Shown: in pieces, positions 8,063 through 15,193 of the stretch | Position numbering within the stretch: the stretch's first letter is position 1 | Layout of the letters: each line of letters starts with the position of its first letter | Assembly (NCBI GenBank): GCA_947463105.1 | Contig: CANHSD010000013.1 | Location: 1-21,612 of the forward strand | DNA from: Chitinophagaceae bacterium | GTDB lineage: Bacteria; Bacteroidota; Bacteroidia; Chitinophagales; Chitinophagaceae | Direction: 5' to 3' | Length of the DNA stretch: 21,612 nucleotides | Notes under the pieces: generated by a model | Told to the model about the DNA's origin: nothing | The model's database searches: none | Seen by the model: only the letters and a program-made list of their open reading frames with translations | Program-made: the position numbers and the translations under genes

Positions 8063-9328
8063 TTATTGCTGCGGTGCAGCGATGGTAATCTTGATCTTGT
8101 GTATGCGGTTCATGGCAACCTCAAGTACCGTGAAAGTGAAATCATTGGCAACCAGCTCCTGGTTCAATTTGGGTATCTCTCCAGCGAGTTCCAGCACAAG
8201 TCCCGCCACCGTTTCGCTGTCACCCCTGATGGCATCAAAAACCCTGTTGGGAAGGTTCATCAACTTACATGCCTCATTGATCATCATTTTCCCTTCAAAG
8301 ATGAAATTGAACTCATCAATCCTCATGTTCACGGATTCCTCATCATCATACTCATCCCTTATCTCTCCTACGATTTCTTCCAGGATGTCTTCCATGGTGA
8401 TGATACCATCTGTACCACCAAATTCATCCACTACAATGGCAAAATGGGTCCTTCTTTGTTGAAAATCTTTCAGCAGGTCTTCCACCAACATTTGCTCATG
8501 GATAAAAAATGCCGGACGGACCAGGGATTTCCAGTCAAAATCATCCGCCTTGTCCAGGTGTGGGATTAGGTCCTTGGCGTGAATCATGCCAGCAATATTA
8601 TCAAGGTTCTCATTGAACACAGGAAACCTTGAGTACTGCTGATCAGCTACTTTTCTTTTGAGTTCTGAAAAAGAAATGCTGCCCTCAACACCCTGTACAT
8701 CCAACCTGCTGCGCATCGCCCGTCTTACGGTGATGTTGCCAAACTGGGCAATACCCTTGAGGATGTTTTTTTCCTCCTCTGAACTTCCGTCTGCTTCTCC
8801 CAATCCCATGGCCTGGTCAATTTGTTCCAGCCTTGTGCGCATGTCATTGTTCCGGCCCAAGGCTTTTTCAATATGATCGGTGATGCCAGCTGTCCATTGG
8901 CCCAGGCGGCGAAACATGGTGGCATTCAACCAAACAAAAAAAGATGAATAGTATGCAAAGCGAATATGGTTGTTGGATGCCCAAACTTTTGGCAGCAGCT
9001 CTCCGAAAAGAACAAGAATGACAATGGCAATCAGCATGCGGATAAAGAACAAAAGAAAGCCTGTGGTTTCAGGCAACATGTCGTCCTTGACAAGATAATT
9101 GCACAACAGGATAATCAATATCCTAAACACCATGTTCCCTACCAGCATGGATGACATCAACAAACGTGGCTCCTGCAGCAATTGAAGAATTCTTGTGGAG
9201 GCAGGATACTGACGGGTACGCAAGTTTTTCAATTCCCGGTAGCCCAGTGAAAAAAAGGCTATTTCTGCTCCGGAGTTCATGAACAACATCAGGATGGAGG
9301 CCAGGAGCAGGACAGGAAGAACGATCAT
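8063..9328 (-). CDS. gldE: GldE-family CNNM/CorC-type membrane protein with CBS pair
   Basis: A 421-residue inner-membrane protein. The N-terminal DUF21/CNNM domain (about residues 1-180) has three or four hydrophobic segments: residues 1-25, a second around LMSSMLVGNMVFRILIILL, and a third around FLLFFIRMLIAIVILVLFGE. A tandem CBS domain follows (about 195-320; conserved SRFPVF and IVVDEFGGTDGIITMEDILE). The C-terminal CorC_HlyC-type domain ends VLEVAMNRIHKIKI. The start is fixed because an in-frame TAA lies one codon upstream of ATG 9328. Relatives take part in magnesium/cobalt efflux; the gldE name comes from its constant pairing with gldD in Bacteroidota. Ligands of the CBS pair are unknown here. 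Confidence 0.93.
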   Translation of the reverse strand: MIVLPVLLLASILMLFMNSGAEIAFFSLGYRELKNLRTRQYPASTRILQLLQEPRLLMSSMLVGNMVFRILIILLCNYLVKDDMLPETTGFLLFFIRMLIAIVILVLFGELLPKVWASNNHIRFAYYSSFFVWLNATMFRRLGQWTAGITDHIEKALGRNNDMRTRLEQIDQAMGLGEADGSSEEEKNILKGIAQFGNITVRRAMRSRLDVQGVEGSISFSELKRKVADQQYSRFPVFNENLDNIAGMIHAKDLIPHLDKADDFDWKSLVRPAFFIHEQMLVEDLLKDFQQRRTHFAIVVDEFGGTDGIITMEDILEEIVGEIRDEYDDEESVNMRIDEFNFIFEGKMMINEACKLMNLPNRVFDAIRGDSETVAGLVLELAGEIPKLNQELVANDFTFTVLEVAMNRIHKIKITIAAPQQ

Positions 9329-9365
9329 AGGTTAAAATTACAAAAATTGAACAAGATGCGGATGA

Positions 9366-10433
9366 TCAGCGGATAGATGTTTGGTAGCGGGTGATAAGCC
9401 TGGGGAAAGCCAATTGATGGATTGATGAAATGTCCATCCATTGGTAGCCTTCTATTTTTAGCGATGACGCGCAGCGCAGATGGATTATCCTGCATCGGAT
9501 TTTTTGGTGGGTAAGTTGATGAACCATTTCCGCTGAAACTGAAAGCAATGCTGTTTTTTCTTTTTTTGCGCCCAGGTTCCAGAAAGACCAGGACTTCAAT
9601 TCCTTCTCCTCAACAGGCTCATCCGTTTCCTTTAAGATGAATTCAAACAAATCCTGCCAAATATCTTTTCCTGTTCGTTTCCTTACCAGTTGCTTGCCTT
9701 TGGATTCGAGGATCAGGTAATAAAAAAACCTTTCCCTTTGCTTTATTTTTTTTGATTTGACGGGCAGCTGCTCCGTTTTTCCCAGTGCTAAAGCCAGGCA
9801 TTTTTGGCGAAAAGGGCAGGCCCCACAAATGGGTTGGCGTGGTTTACAAACCGTTGCACCAAGGTCCATGATGGCCTGATTATAGAGGGCGGGATTTTTA
9901 ATGTCAAGAAGCTGCTCAGCCAGTTGCTCGAATGCTTTTCTGCCAGAAGGGAGGTCAATAGGGGTTGAAATACCAAATACCCTTGACAATACCCGGAGCA
10001 CATTCCCATCCACCACAGCCAGGGGAAGCCCAAAGGCAAAAGAACCAATGGCAGCAGCAGTATAATGGCCAACTCCACTCAAAGCCAGTAAGCCTTCTTT
10101 GGTGGCGGGAAAAAGGCCTGCATGTTCCACGCTAATCGTTCTTGCTGTCTTGATCAAATTTCTGCAACGGCTGTAATAACCCAATCCTTCCCATAGCTTA
10201 AACACCTGATTATCAGGAGCATTGGCAAGTGCATGCACATCTGGGTAGCTTTCAATAAACCGGTTGTAATAAGCAAGTCCTTGTTCAACCCTGGTTTGTT
10301 GAAGGATGATCTCACTGAGCCATATTTTATAAGGATCCTTTATCCCTTTCCATGGCATTTTTCTGTTATTTTCTACCAAATGCCAGTTTTTCAGGACCTT
10401 TGAAAACCACACTTTATGTTGTTTTTCAACCAC
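9366..10433 (-). CDS. mutY: A/G-specific adenine glycosylase MutY
   Basis: A 355-residue base-excision repair enzyme that removes adenine mispaired with 8-oxoguanine. The helix-hairpin-helix glycosylase core has catalytic Glu41 in LSEIILQQTRVEQ, the HhH loop LSGVGHYTAAAIGSFA, and catalytic Asp142 in VDGNVLRVL. The iron-sulfur ligands Cys196, Cys203, Cys206 and Cys212 follow the exact C-x6-C-x2-C-x5-C spacing of the [4Fe-4S] cluster. The C-terminal part (from about residue 235) corresponds to the NUDIX-like 8-oxoG recognition domain and contains HQLTHQKIRCRIIHL. It is the first gene of the - strand group and diverges from the HU gene. The gap to gldE is only 37 bases. Confidence 0.96.
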   Translation of the reverse strand: MVEKQHKVWFSKVLKNWHLVENNRKMPWKGIKDPYKIWLSEIILQQTRVEQGLAYYNRFIESYPDVHALANAPDNQVFKLWEGLGYYSRCRNLIKTARTISVEHAGLFPATKEGLLALSGVGHYTAAAIGSFAFGLPLAVVDGNVLRVLSRVFGISTPIDLPSGRKAFEQLAEQLLDIKNPALYNQAIMDLGATVCKPRQPICGACPFRQKCLALALGKTEQLPVKSKKIKQRERFFYYLILESKGKQLVRKRTGKDIWQDLFEFILKETDEPVEEKELKSWSFWNLGAKKEKTALLSVSAEMVHQLTHQKIRCRIIHLRCASSLKIEGYQWMDISSIHQLAFPRLITRYQTSIR

Positions 10434-10585
10434 TTATATCAATTTATTTTTGGTAAAAAGAAAAATTATGCGCAATTTTAATAGGGCCCAAGGCGTTCTA
10501 GGGCTTGCATTGGTAAATAAAATGTTTACGGATTTACATCAAAAGTAAAATAAATAAAATCCAAAACTTTTAAACACGAATCTAA
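10434..10585. promoter_or_regulatory. Divergent intergenic region between mutY and HU gene
   Basis: A 152-base AT-rich spacer from which mutY (leftward) and the HU gene (rightward) must both be transcribed. On the - strand a TACTTTTG octamer (10540-10547) fits the TAnnTTTG -7 box of Bacteroidota and would give mutY a leader of roughly 100 bases. A TTTG (10562-10565, - strand) lies upstream of it but only 14 bases away, shorter than the usual spacing of about 19. No matching box was found on the + strand for the HU gene. A GGGCCC palindrome sits near 10485. Confidence 0.4.
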
Positions 10586-10909
10586 ATGAGAAAAGCCGAC
10601 CTGATCAACAAGATTGCTGAAAAAACCAATATTCCAAAAGTGGATGTATTGGTAACTCTCGAGACGATGTTCAAAGAGATCAAATTCTCCTTATCAAAAG
10701 GCGAAAACATTTACATCCGTGGGTTTGGCTCATTCATCACCAAAAAAAGAGCAGCCAAGATTGGTAGAAATATCAAACGCAACACTGCAGTTCAGATCCC
10801 AGCCCACTTCATTCCTGCCTTCAAGCCAGCAAAAGAGTTTATGCAGGAAGTTAAAAAACTTGAAATTGATACCGTCATCAAGGACGAAGGTTCTGATGAC
10901 ATGGCATAA
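10586..10909 (+). CDS. HU/IHF-family nucleoid DNA-binding protein
   Basis: A 107-residue HU-family protein. The N-terminal helical dimerisation region (MRKADLINKIAEKTNIPKVD) is followed by the beta-arm region with YIRGFGSFITKKRAAKIGRN, the hallmark G-F-G-[ST]-F motif, then IPAHFIPAFKP, the typical end of the DNA-binding arm and beta-sheet. A tail of about 20 residues, KKLEIDTVIKDEGSDDMA, turns acidic at the end, longer than the 90-residue E. coli HU. It binds and bends DNA as a dimer in the nucleoid. The gene is divergent from mutY and 31 bases upstream of a TPR gene that has its own promoter-like box. Confidence 0.94.
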   Translation: MRKADLINKIAEKTNIPKVDVLVTLETMFKEIKFSLSKGENIYIRGFGSFITKKRAAKIGRNIKRNTAVQIPAHFIPAFKPAKEFMQEVKKLEIDTVIKDEGSDDMA

Positions 10910-10914
10910 GGCAT

Positions 10915-10922
10915 TACCTTTG
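10915..10922 (+). promoter_or_regulatory. TACCTTTG -7 promoter box before TPR gene
   Basis: The octamer TACCTTTG is a perfect match to the Bacteroidota primary-sigma -7 consensus TAnnTTTG. It lies just after the HU stop codon and 18 bases before the ATG of the TPR gene, implying a very short leader of around ten bases. No clear TTTG/TTG -33 element is at the expected distance. It suggests the TPR-small basic protein-rng group can be transcribed separately from the HU gene. Confidence 0.45.
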
Positions 10923-10940
10923 CGTTATAAATTCTGATCA

Positions 10941-11813
10941 ATGTTGAAAAAACAGCAATGGATCGTGGTTGCTGCTGGAGCAGTGCTGCTGTTCGGTTTA
11001 TTTATTTTTGGAAAATTTTCGCCTTCTCACAAGGAAGCTGCGCCCCATGCAGACCATGAGGGCCATACCGACAATGAAGGTTCCACTGGAGAAGCAGCTA
11101 AACCATTCGAAATCAATGCATTCATCAGTGAATTGAAAAAAGACCTGACACCAAGCCAATCGGCTTACCTCACCAGTTTGGAAGATGCATTGACCAGAGG
11201 CGACCTGGTTACACAAAGAAAAGTCAACTTTCAGTCCTTGTCTGACTTCTGGCGAGACAGTGCCCGAAGCTTCCTTCCCTACATTTATTATCTGGGAGAA
11301 AAGGCTAAGTTGGAAAATTCTGAAAAAAACCTCAACTTTGCCGCCCATTCAATGCTGGAAGAACTAAGGGGAATATCAAACCCCGGGTTGAAAAGCTGGA
11401 TGGCAAACGAGGCCAACGACCTCTTTTTGCGCTCCTTGAAAATAAACCCGAAAAATGATTCAACCATCATTGGCCAGGGAAGCACCTTCTTCTTCGGTGC
11501 ATCCGGCGCTCCGATGGAAGGCATCTTGAAAATCAGAACAGTCGCAGAAAAAGACCCCAACAATGTCTTTGCGCAGTTCATGCTTGGCTATGGTGGGATG
11601 GTTTCAGGACAAACAGATAAGGCTGCAGAACGATTCAAAAAGGTAATCGAACTGGATCCTGAAAATACAGAAGCTGTATTTCTTCTTGCCGAGCTCTATG
11701 AAAGAGCTGGTAAAAAGAAAGAAGCCGTGGAATGGTACGAAAGGGGATTGAAAAATGTGAAGAATCCGGAATTGGTAAAAGCCCTTGAAGAGAAGATTAA
11801 AACATTGAAATAA
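10941..11813 (+). CDS. Membrane-anchored tetratricopeptide repeat protein, function unknown
   Basis: A 290-residue protein with one N-terminal hydrophobic segment (about residues 7-25, WIVVAAGAVLLFGLFIFGKF) preceded by lysines, so it is probably an inner-membrane anchor with the rest outside the cytoplasm. A short His/Glu/Ala-rich linker (HADHEGHTDNEG) follows. The C-terminal third holds TPR-like repeats, clearest in ERFKKVIELDPENTEAVFLL and YERAGKKKEAVEWYERGLKN. TPR proteins hold partner proteins together; no catalytic motif is visible and no partner can be named. It sits between the HU gene and a small basic protein plus rng, a grouping I recall from other Bacteroidota, which suggests housekeeping use rather than recent acquisition. 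Confidence 0.85.
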   Translation: MLKKQQWIVVAAGAVLLFGLFIFGKFSPSHKEAAPHADHEGHTDNEGSTGEAAKPFEINAFISELKKDLTPSQSAYLTSLEDALTRGDLVTQRKVNFQSLSDFWRDSARSFLPYIYYLGEKAKLENSEKNLNFAAHSMLEELRGISNPGLKSWMANEANDLFLRSLKINPKNDSTIIGQGSTFFFGASGAPMEGILKIRTVAEKDPNNVFAQFMLGYGGMVSGQTDKAAERFKKVIELDPENTEAVFLLAELYERAGKKKEAVEWYERGLKNVKNPELVKALEEKIKTLK

Positions 11814-11839
11814 TTATTAACAACTAAACTGACTCTGAC

Positions 11840-11935
11840 ATGCCTTGTGGTAAAAAAAGAAAACGTCATAAGATAGCAACGCACAAACGTAAAAAGAGAT
11901 TGAGAAAAAACCGTCATAAGAAAGGGAAGAAATAA
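11840..11935 (+). CDS. 31-residue, extremely basic protein; probable small ribosomal protein (bS22/mS38-like)
   Basis: A short ORF (ATG at 11840, TAA at 11933-11935). It begins MPCGKKRKRHKIATHKRKKR and ends LRKNRHKKGKK. Of 31 residues, 18 are Lys/Arg and 3 are His, with no acidic residue. This composition is typical of tiny ribosomal proteins. The RKRxxxxxHK.K pattern resembles the COX24/AURKAIP1 C-terminal family, which includes mycobacterial bS22 and mitochondrial mS38. Near-identical small proteins are, as recalled, common in Bacteroidota. It lies 26 bases after the TPR gene and 100 bases before rng, with no promoter box of its own seen. Ribosome association is inferred from composition and that resemblance; an RNA-binding partner of RNase G is an alternative. 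Confidence 0.72.
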   Translation: MPCGKKRKRHKIATHKRKKRLRKNRHKKGKK

Positions 11936-11970
11936 GCCTTTCTAACCTCAATCATAATGGAATCATGGTG

Positions 11971-11999
11971 CATTGCAAAGAAATTATTTCTTGGCAATG
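11971..11999 (+). promoter_or_regulatory. Long hairpin in the rng leader
   Basis: A near-perfect inverted repeat. The left arm, 11971-11984 (CATTGCAAAGAAAT), pairs with 11986-11999 (ATTTCTTGGCAATG) apart from one A-G mismatch, around a tiny loop. The following bases are T-rich but interrupted (CCCCTTTCTTTGTTT), so it is not a convincing terminator. It lies between the small basic protein and the TTG start of rng at 12036, and it buries an in-frame ATG (11997). RNase E/G genes are known to be autoregulated through 5' leader structure in E. coli, so an autoregulatory or processing site is possible (inference). Confidence 0.6.
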
Positions 12000-12035
12000 C
12001 CCCTTTCTTTGTTTGCTATAATTCTCAGCATTCAC

Positions 12036-13583
12036 TTGAATAAAGAATTGATCATAAACTCATCTGCCCAGGGTGTACAGATAGCCCTGTTGGAAGACAA
12101 GAAACTCGTCGAGCTTCATAACGAAAAAGCTGACGCGAGTTTTAATGTAGGAGATCTCTATTTGGGTAAGGTCAGGAAACTCATCCCTGGGTTGAATGCA
12201 GCATTTGTTGATGTGGGTTTTGAAAAGGATGCTTTTCTCCACTATACCGACTTAAGTCCCTTCGCAAAATCCTTGCTCAAGTTTACACAGCTCTCCATCA
12301 ATTCACCTGCTGCCTCTCAACCTGATTTCTCAACTTTTACTGTTGAGGCTGAGATTGTCAAGACTGGCAAAATAAATGAAGTATTGGGCCAAAAGCCCAA
12401 TGTTTTGGTACAGATCCTCAAGGAACCCATTGCGGCTAAAGGACCCCGGCTGAGTTGCGAGATTTCGCTTCCTGGAAGATTTGTGGTGATCACTCCATTT
12501 AACGACATCGTTGCCGTCTCCAGGAAAATACATTCAGCAGAAGAAAGAAAAAGACTTCAAAAAATCATTGAAGCCATCAAACCAAAAAATTTTGGTGTAA
12601 TCGTACGCACGGCTGCCGAAGGCAAAAACACTGCTGAATTGCATGAGGACCTCAATGCATTGTTCAGCAAATGGAAATCCATCCAGCAAAACCTTAGCGG
12701 CGCAGTAGCACCAGCAAAGATTCTTAGTGAACAGACCAAGGCTACAAGCATCCTCAGGGACTTGCTCAATGCCGATTTTAATAAAATTGTGGTGAATGAT
12801 AAGCAGATCTATGCAGATACCAAAGCCTATATCCAAAAAATAGCCCCAGATAAGGCTGAAATCGTTTCGTTGTACACAGGTTCAGCCTCTGTTTTTGACC
12901 ATACGGGCATCACCAAACAAGTGAAGGGTGCTTTTGGCAAAACTGTCAATCTTCCTTCCGGAGCTTACCTGATCATTGAGCATACTGAGGCATTGCACGT
13001 GATTGATGTCAACAGCGGATACAAGAGCGTCAGCAACAACCAGGAAGAGAATGCCCTTCAGACCAACATGGAGGCTGCAGAAGAGATTGCAAGGCAATTG
13101 AGGCTCCGCGATATCGGAGGCATCATTGTGGTCGACTTCATCGACATGAAGCTCCCTGAGAACAAGAAGAAGCTCAATGAAGCGATGGAGAACTTCATGA
13201 AGATTGACAGGGCAAAGCACGCGGTGTTGGCGATTTCAAAATTCGGACTCATGCAGTTGACCCGTCAACGGATGAAACCTGAAATGAACATCAATACCCA
13301 GGAGCAATGTCCTTCTTGTCAGGGAACCGGCAAAATTTCGTCTACCCTCGTACTCGAGGATGAAATAGAAAAGAACATCAGCTACCTGAGCGAGCAGAAG
13401 CATAAATCACTCACTGTTGCAGTGCACCCTATCCTTTATGCCTATCTCACAAAAGGATTGATCTCCAAGCGCCGCAAATGGGCATGGAAATACAACATCA
13501 AACTGAACATCAGAGAGGATTCAACCTATCACCTGACAGAGTTTCACTTTTTCGATACTCATGAAGAAGAGATCAGGCTCTGA
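12036..13583 (+). CDS. rng: Ribonuclease G/E family endoribonuclease
   Basis: A 515-residue single-strand-specific endoribonuclease of the RNase E/G family, acting in rRNA maturation and mRNA decay. An S1-type RNA-binding segment is near the N-terminus (GDLYLGKVRKLIPGLNAAFV). The DNase I-like catalytic region has Mg-binding Asp324 in VIDVNSGYKS and Asp367 in VVDFIDMK. The Zn-link is Cys425-Pro-Ser-Cys428 (QCPSCQGTG), used for dimer formation. No long disordered degradosome scaffold follows, so it is RNase G-sized. I chose TTG 12036 because family members begin NKELIINSS right there. In-frame TTG 11973 and ATG 11997 add a hydrophobic, non-conserved tail and lie inside a leader hairpin; ATG 11997 remains the alternative. 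Confidence 0.94.
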   Translation: MNKELIINSSAQGVQIALLEDKKLVELHNEKADASFNVGDLYLGKVRKLIPGLNAAFVDVGFEKDAFLHYTDLSPFAKSLLKFTQLSINSPAASQPDFSTFTVEAEIVKTGKINEVLGQKPNVLVQILKEPIAAKGPRLSCEISLPGRFVVITPFNDIVAVSRKIHSAEERKRLQKIIEAIKPKNFGVIVRTAAEGKNTAELHEDLNALFSKWKSIQQNLSGAVAPAKILSEQTKATSILRDLLNADFNKIVVNDKQIYADTKAYIQKIAPDKAEIVSLYTGSASVFDHTGITKQVKGAFGKTVNLPSGAYLIIEHTEALHVIDVNSGYKSVSNNQEENALQTNMEAAEEIARQLRLRDIGGIIVVDFIDMKLPENKKKLNEAMENFMKIDRAKHAVLAISKFGLMQLTRQRMKPEMNINTQEQCPSCQGTGKISSTLVLEDEIEKNISYLSEQKHKSLTVAVHPILYAYLTKGLISKRRKWAWKYNIKLNIREDSTYHLTEFHFFDTHEEEIRL

Positions 13584-13724
13584 TTTTCCAATCAACTGAT
13601 ACACCTGTTTTACACAATTCTGCCGAAGCATTAATGGGCGATACAGTATAGCCTGAAAACTCAGCCACATTGGCGCCAAGAGCCTCGTGAAGATGGATGA
13701 AGGTTGCCATTTCATCATATAAAG

Positions 13725-13758
13725 TAAAAAACAAAGCCCCGCATTATGCAGGGCTTTG
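13725..13758 (-). terminator. Rho-independent terminator of the S9-susC-susD unit
   Basis: Arms CAAAGCCC (13732-13739) and GGGCTTTG (13751-13758) form an 8-bp stem, extended inward by GCAT/ATGC. Read on the - strand it is followed directly by a T-run (complement of 13725-13731). It lies 24 bases after the susD stop. On the + strand no T-run follows, so it does not serve rng. Confidence 0.88.
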
Positions 13759-13782
13759 AAAATATCAAAAACAATTGAAATA

Positions 13783-15174
13783 TTAATACCCTTGATTTTG
13801 AACAAGGTTCTTATTAACATCCATTTCCCTTTGTGGAATTGGAAGAATCAACTTTCCGGAATTCCAGGGCAATGAACCCACATTTTTTTGAAGACGTCTT
13901 GCTTCGTTCAAGTTATGTCCCTCAAATGCTAGTTCAAGATAGCGTTCATTTGTAATATTATCGATAGTAACAGAAGTCCGTACAGGCAAACCTACACGCC
14001 TGCGAATCACATTTATATCGTCCAAAGGTCTGGCCCCAACCGTTGTTCCATTTCTGAAATTACCTTCAGCACGTGTAAGGTACATTTCAGACAACCTGAT
14101 GATAGGTACATTTCCCCTAGGATCAAGATGTTTTTGTGAATAATTGTTACCACCACTCACGACGAAGAAGTTTCTTCTCACATCACCGGTCTCGTAGAGT
14201 GCAAGATGAGCAGGTTTGATTTTGCAGTCGCTGCGCCCATTGGAACCGGGAAATGAAGGGATCTGTCTTCCAAAATAGGTATTAAGTGAATTTGTTCCAT
14301 CCTGTGCAGTTACCACCATAGAGAAGATGTATTCCGCAGGGGATGCACCTCCGTTGTTGATAAAAGTGAACCAGAGCTTGGAAAAGTCTGTGTTGAGGGT
14401 TTTTCCACTTCCCTGGATTACGCGGTTGGCTGCATTTGCTGCCTCGGCATAATTTTTCAATTGTAGATATACCCTTGAAAGTTGAGCTCCAGCCGCCCAC
14501 TTGGTTGCATATATAGTGTTGGTGGCAGGAAGGAGGGATTCTGCTTTTGTTAAATCTGCAACTACCTGATCATAAACTGCCTTAACCGAACTTCTTGAAG
14601 GATAATCAGCAGCAGTAATGCCAGAAGTGGGCTTCAAAATCAAGGGAACACCGGGGTTTGTTGACGCATCACCATCACCAACTGTTTTGGCAAAAAGCCT
14701 GACCAGTTCGAAATACATTGATGCCCTAAGAAACAAAGCCTGACCTTCTACAGAGCTTTTTCTTGCTGCCGATGAGGTCACTTTGTCCAAAGCACTCAAA
14801 ACATTGTTGCAACGATTGATTGTATTATATGCACTGGACCAGGTACCCGCAGCAAATGAATTGTTAGAGACCATTTGCGTTTGATAGGCGTCAGACAAGC
14901 CAGCAAAAGTTCCTGTAAAGTTGATATTGGCTGTATTTCCGATCAGTTCATTCAACACCATGATGTCACCCCCATAGGTTGCAGCATTTTGAGCTCCGTC
15001 GTATGCACCGATCAGGGTAACATCGACATCCCCTTCTGAAAGAAGTGCTTTGTCCGCAGCAATGGTTTGATAAGGAGTGATATCCAGGCGTTTTTCACAT
15101 CCAGATAAAATAAGGCCCAGAAAGAGAGCTGCAACTGCAGGTTTACTCAAATAAGTATAAAATGATTTTTTCAT
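13783..15174 (-). CDS. SusD/RagB-family outer-membrane lipoprotein
   Basis: A 463-residue surface lipoprotein that caps the SusC transporter and captures substrate. The lipoprotein signal peptide ends at Cys26 (LILSGCEKRLD), with charged residues right after the cysteine as expected for surface export in Bacteroidota. TPR-like helical N-terminal region motifs include YNTINRCNNVLSALDKV and GQALFLRASMYFELVRLFA. The SusD C-terminal block has IRLSEMYLTRAEGNFRNG, ERYLELAFEGHNLNEARRL and the closing LPIPQREMDVNKNLVQNQGY. It is 19 bases downstream of the susC-type gene and ends the operon. The adjacent secreted peptidase suggests peptides as substrate; no glycoside hydrolase or lyase is nearby to suggest a glycan. 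Confidence 0.94.
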   Translation of the reverse strand: MKKSFYTYLSKPAVAALFLGLILSGCEKRLDITPYQTIAADKALLSEGDVDVTLIGAYDGAQNAATYGGDIMVLNELIGNTANINFTGTFAGLSDAYQTQMVSNNSFAAGTWSSAYNTINRCNNVLSALDKVTSSAARKSSVEGQALFLRASMYFELVRLFAKTVGDGDASTNPGVPLILKPTSGITAADYPSRSSVKAVYDQVVADLTKAESLLPATNTIYATKWAAGAQLSRVYLQLKNYAEAANAANRVIQGSGKTLNTDFSKLWFTFINNGGASPAEYIFSMVVTAQDGTNSLNTYFGRQIPSFPGSNGRSDCKIKPAHLALYETGDVRRNFFVVSGGNNYSQKHLDPRGNVPIIRLSEMYLTRAEGNFRNGTTVGARPLDDINVIRRRVGLPVRTSVTIDNITNERYLELAFEGHNLNEARRLQKNVGSLPWNSGKLILPIPQREMDVNKNLVQNQGY

Positions 15175-15193
15175 GTTTAAATGTTTTGAGGGT

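Noticed and set aside
7806..8462. 218-residue + strand ORF over gldD/gldE
   Set aside because: It is antisense to two clear genes, has no recognisable domain and is low in complexity (Ser-rich tail); a shadow frame.
11971..12015. rng-leader hairpin as a rho-independent terminator
   Set aside because: The sequence after the stem is C-rich then interrupted T (CCCCTTTCTTTG); the stem is also mostly A-T. A leader structure fits better, though partial termination cannot be excluded.
13732..13758. Hairpin as a terminator for rng
   Set aside because: On the + strand the stem is followed by AAAATATC, not a T-run; the T-run is on the other strand, so it serves susD.
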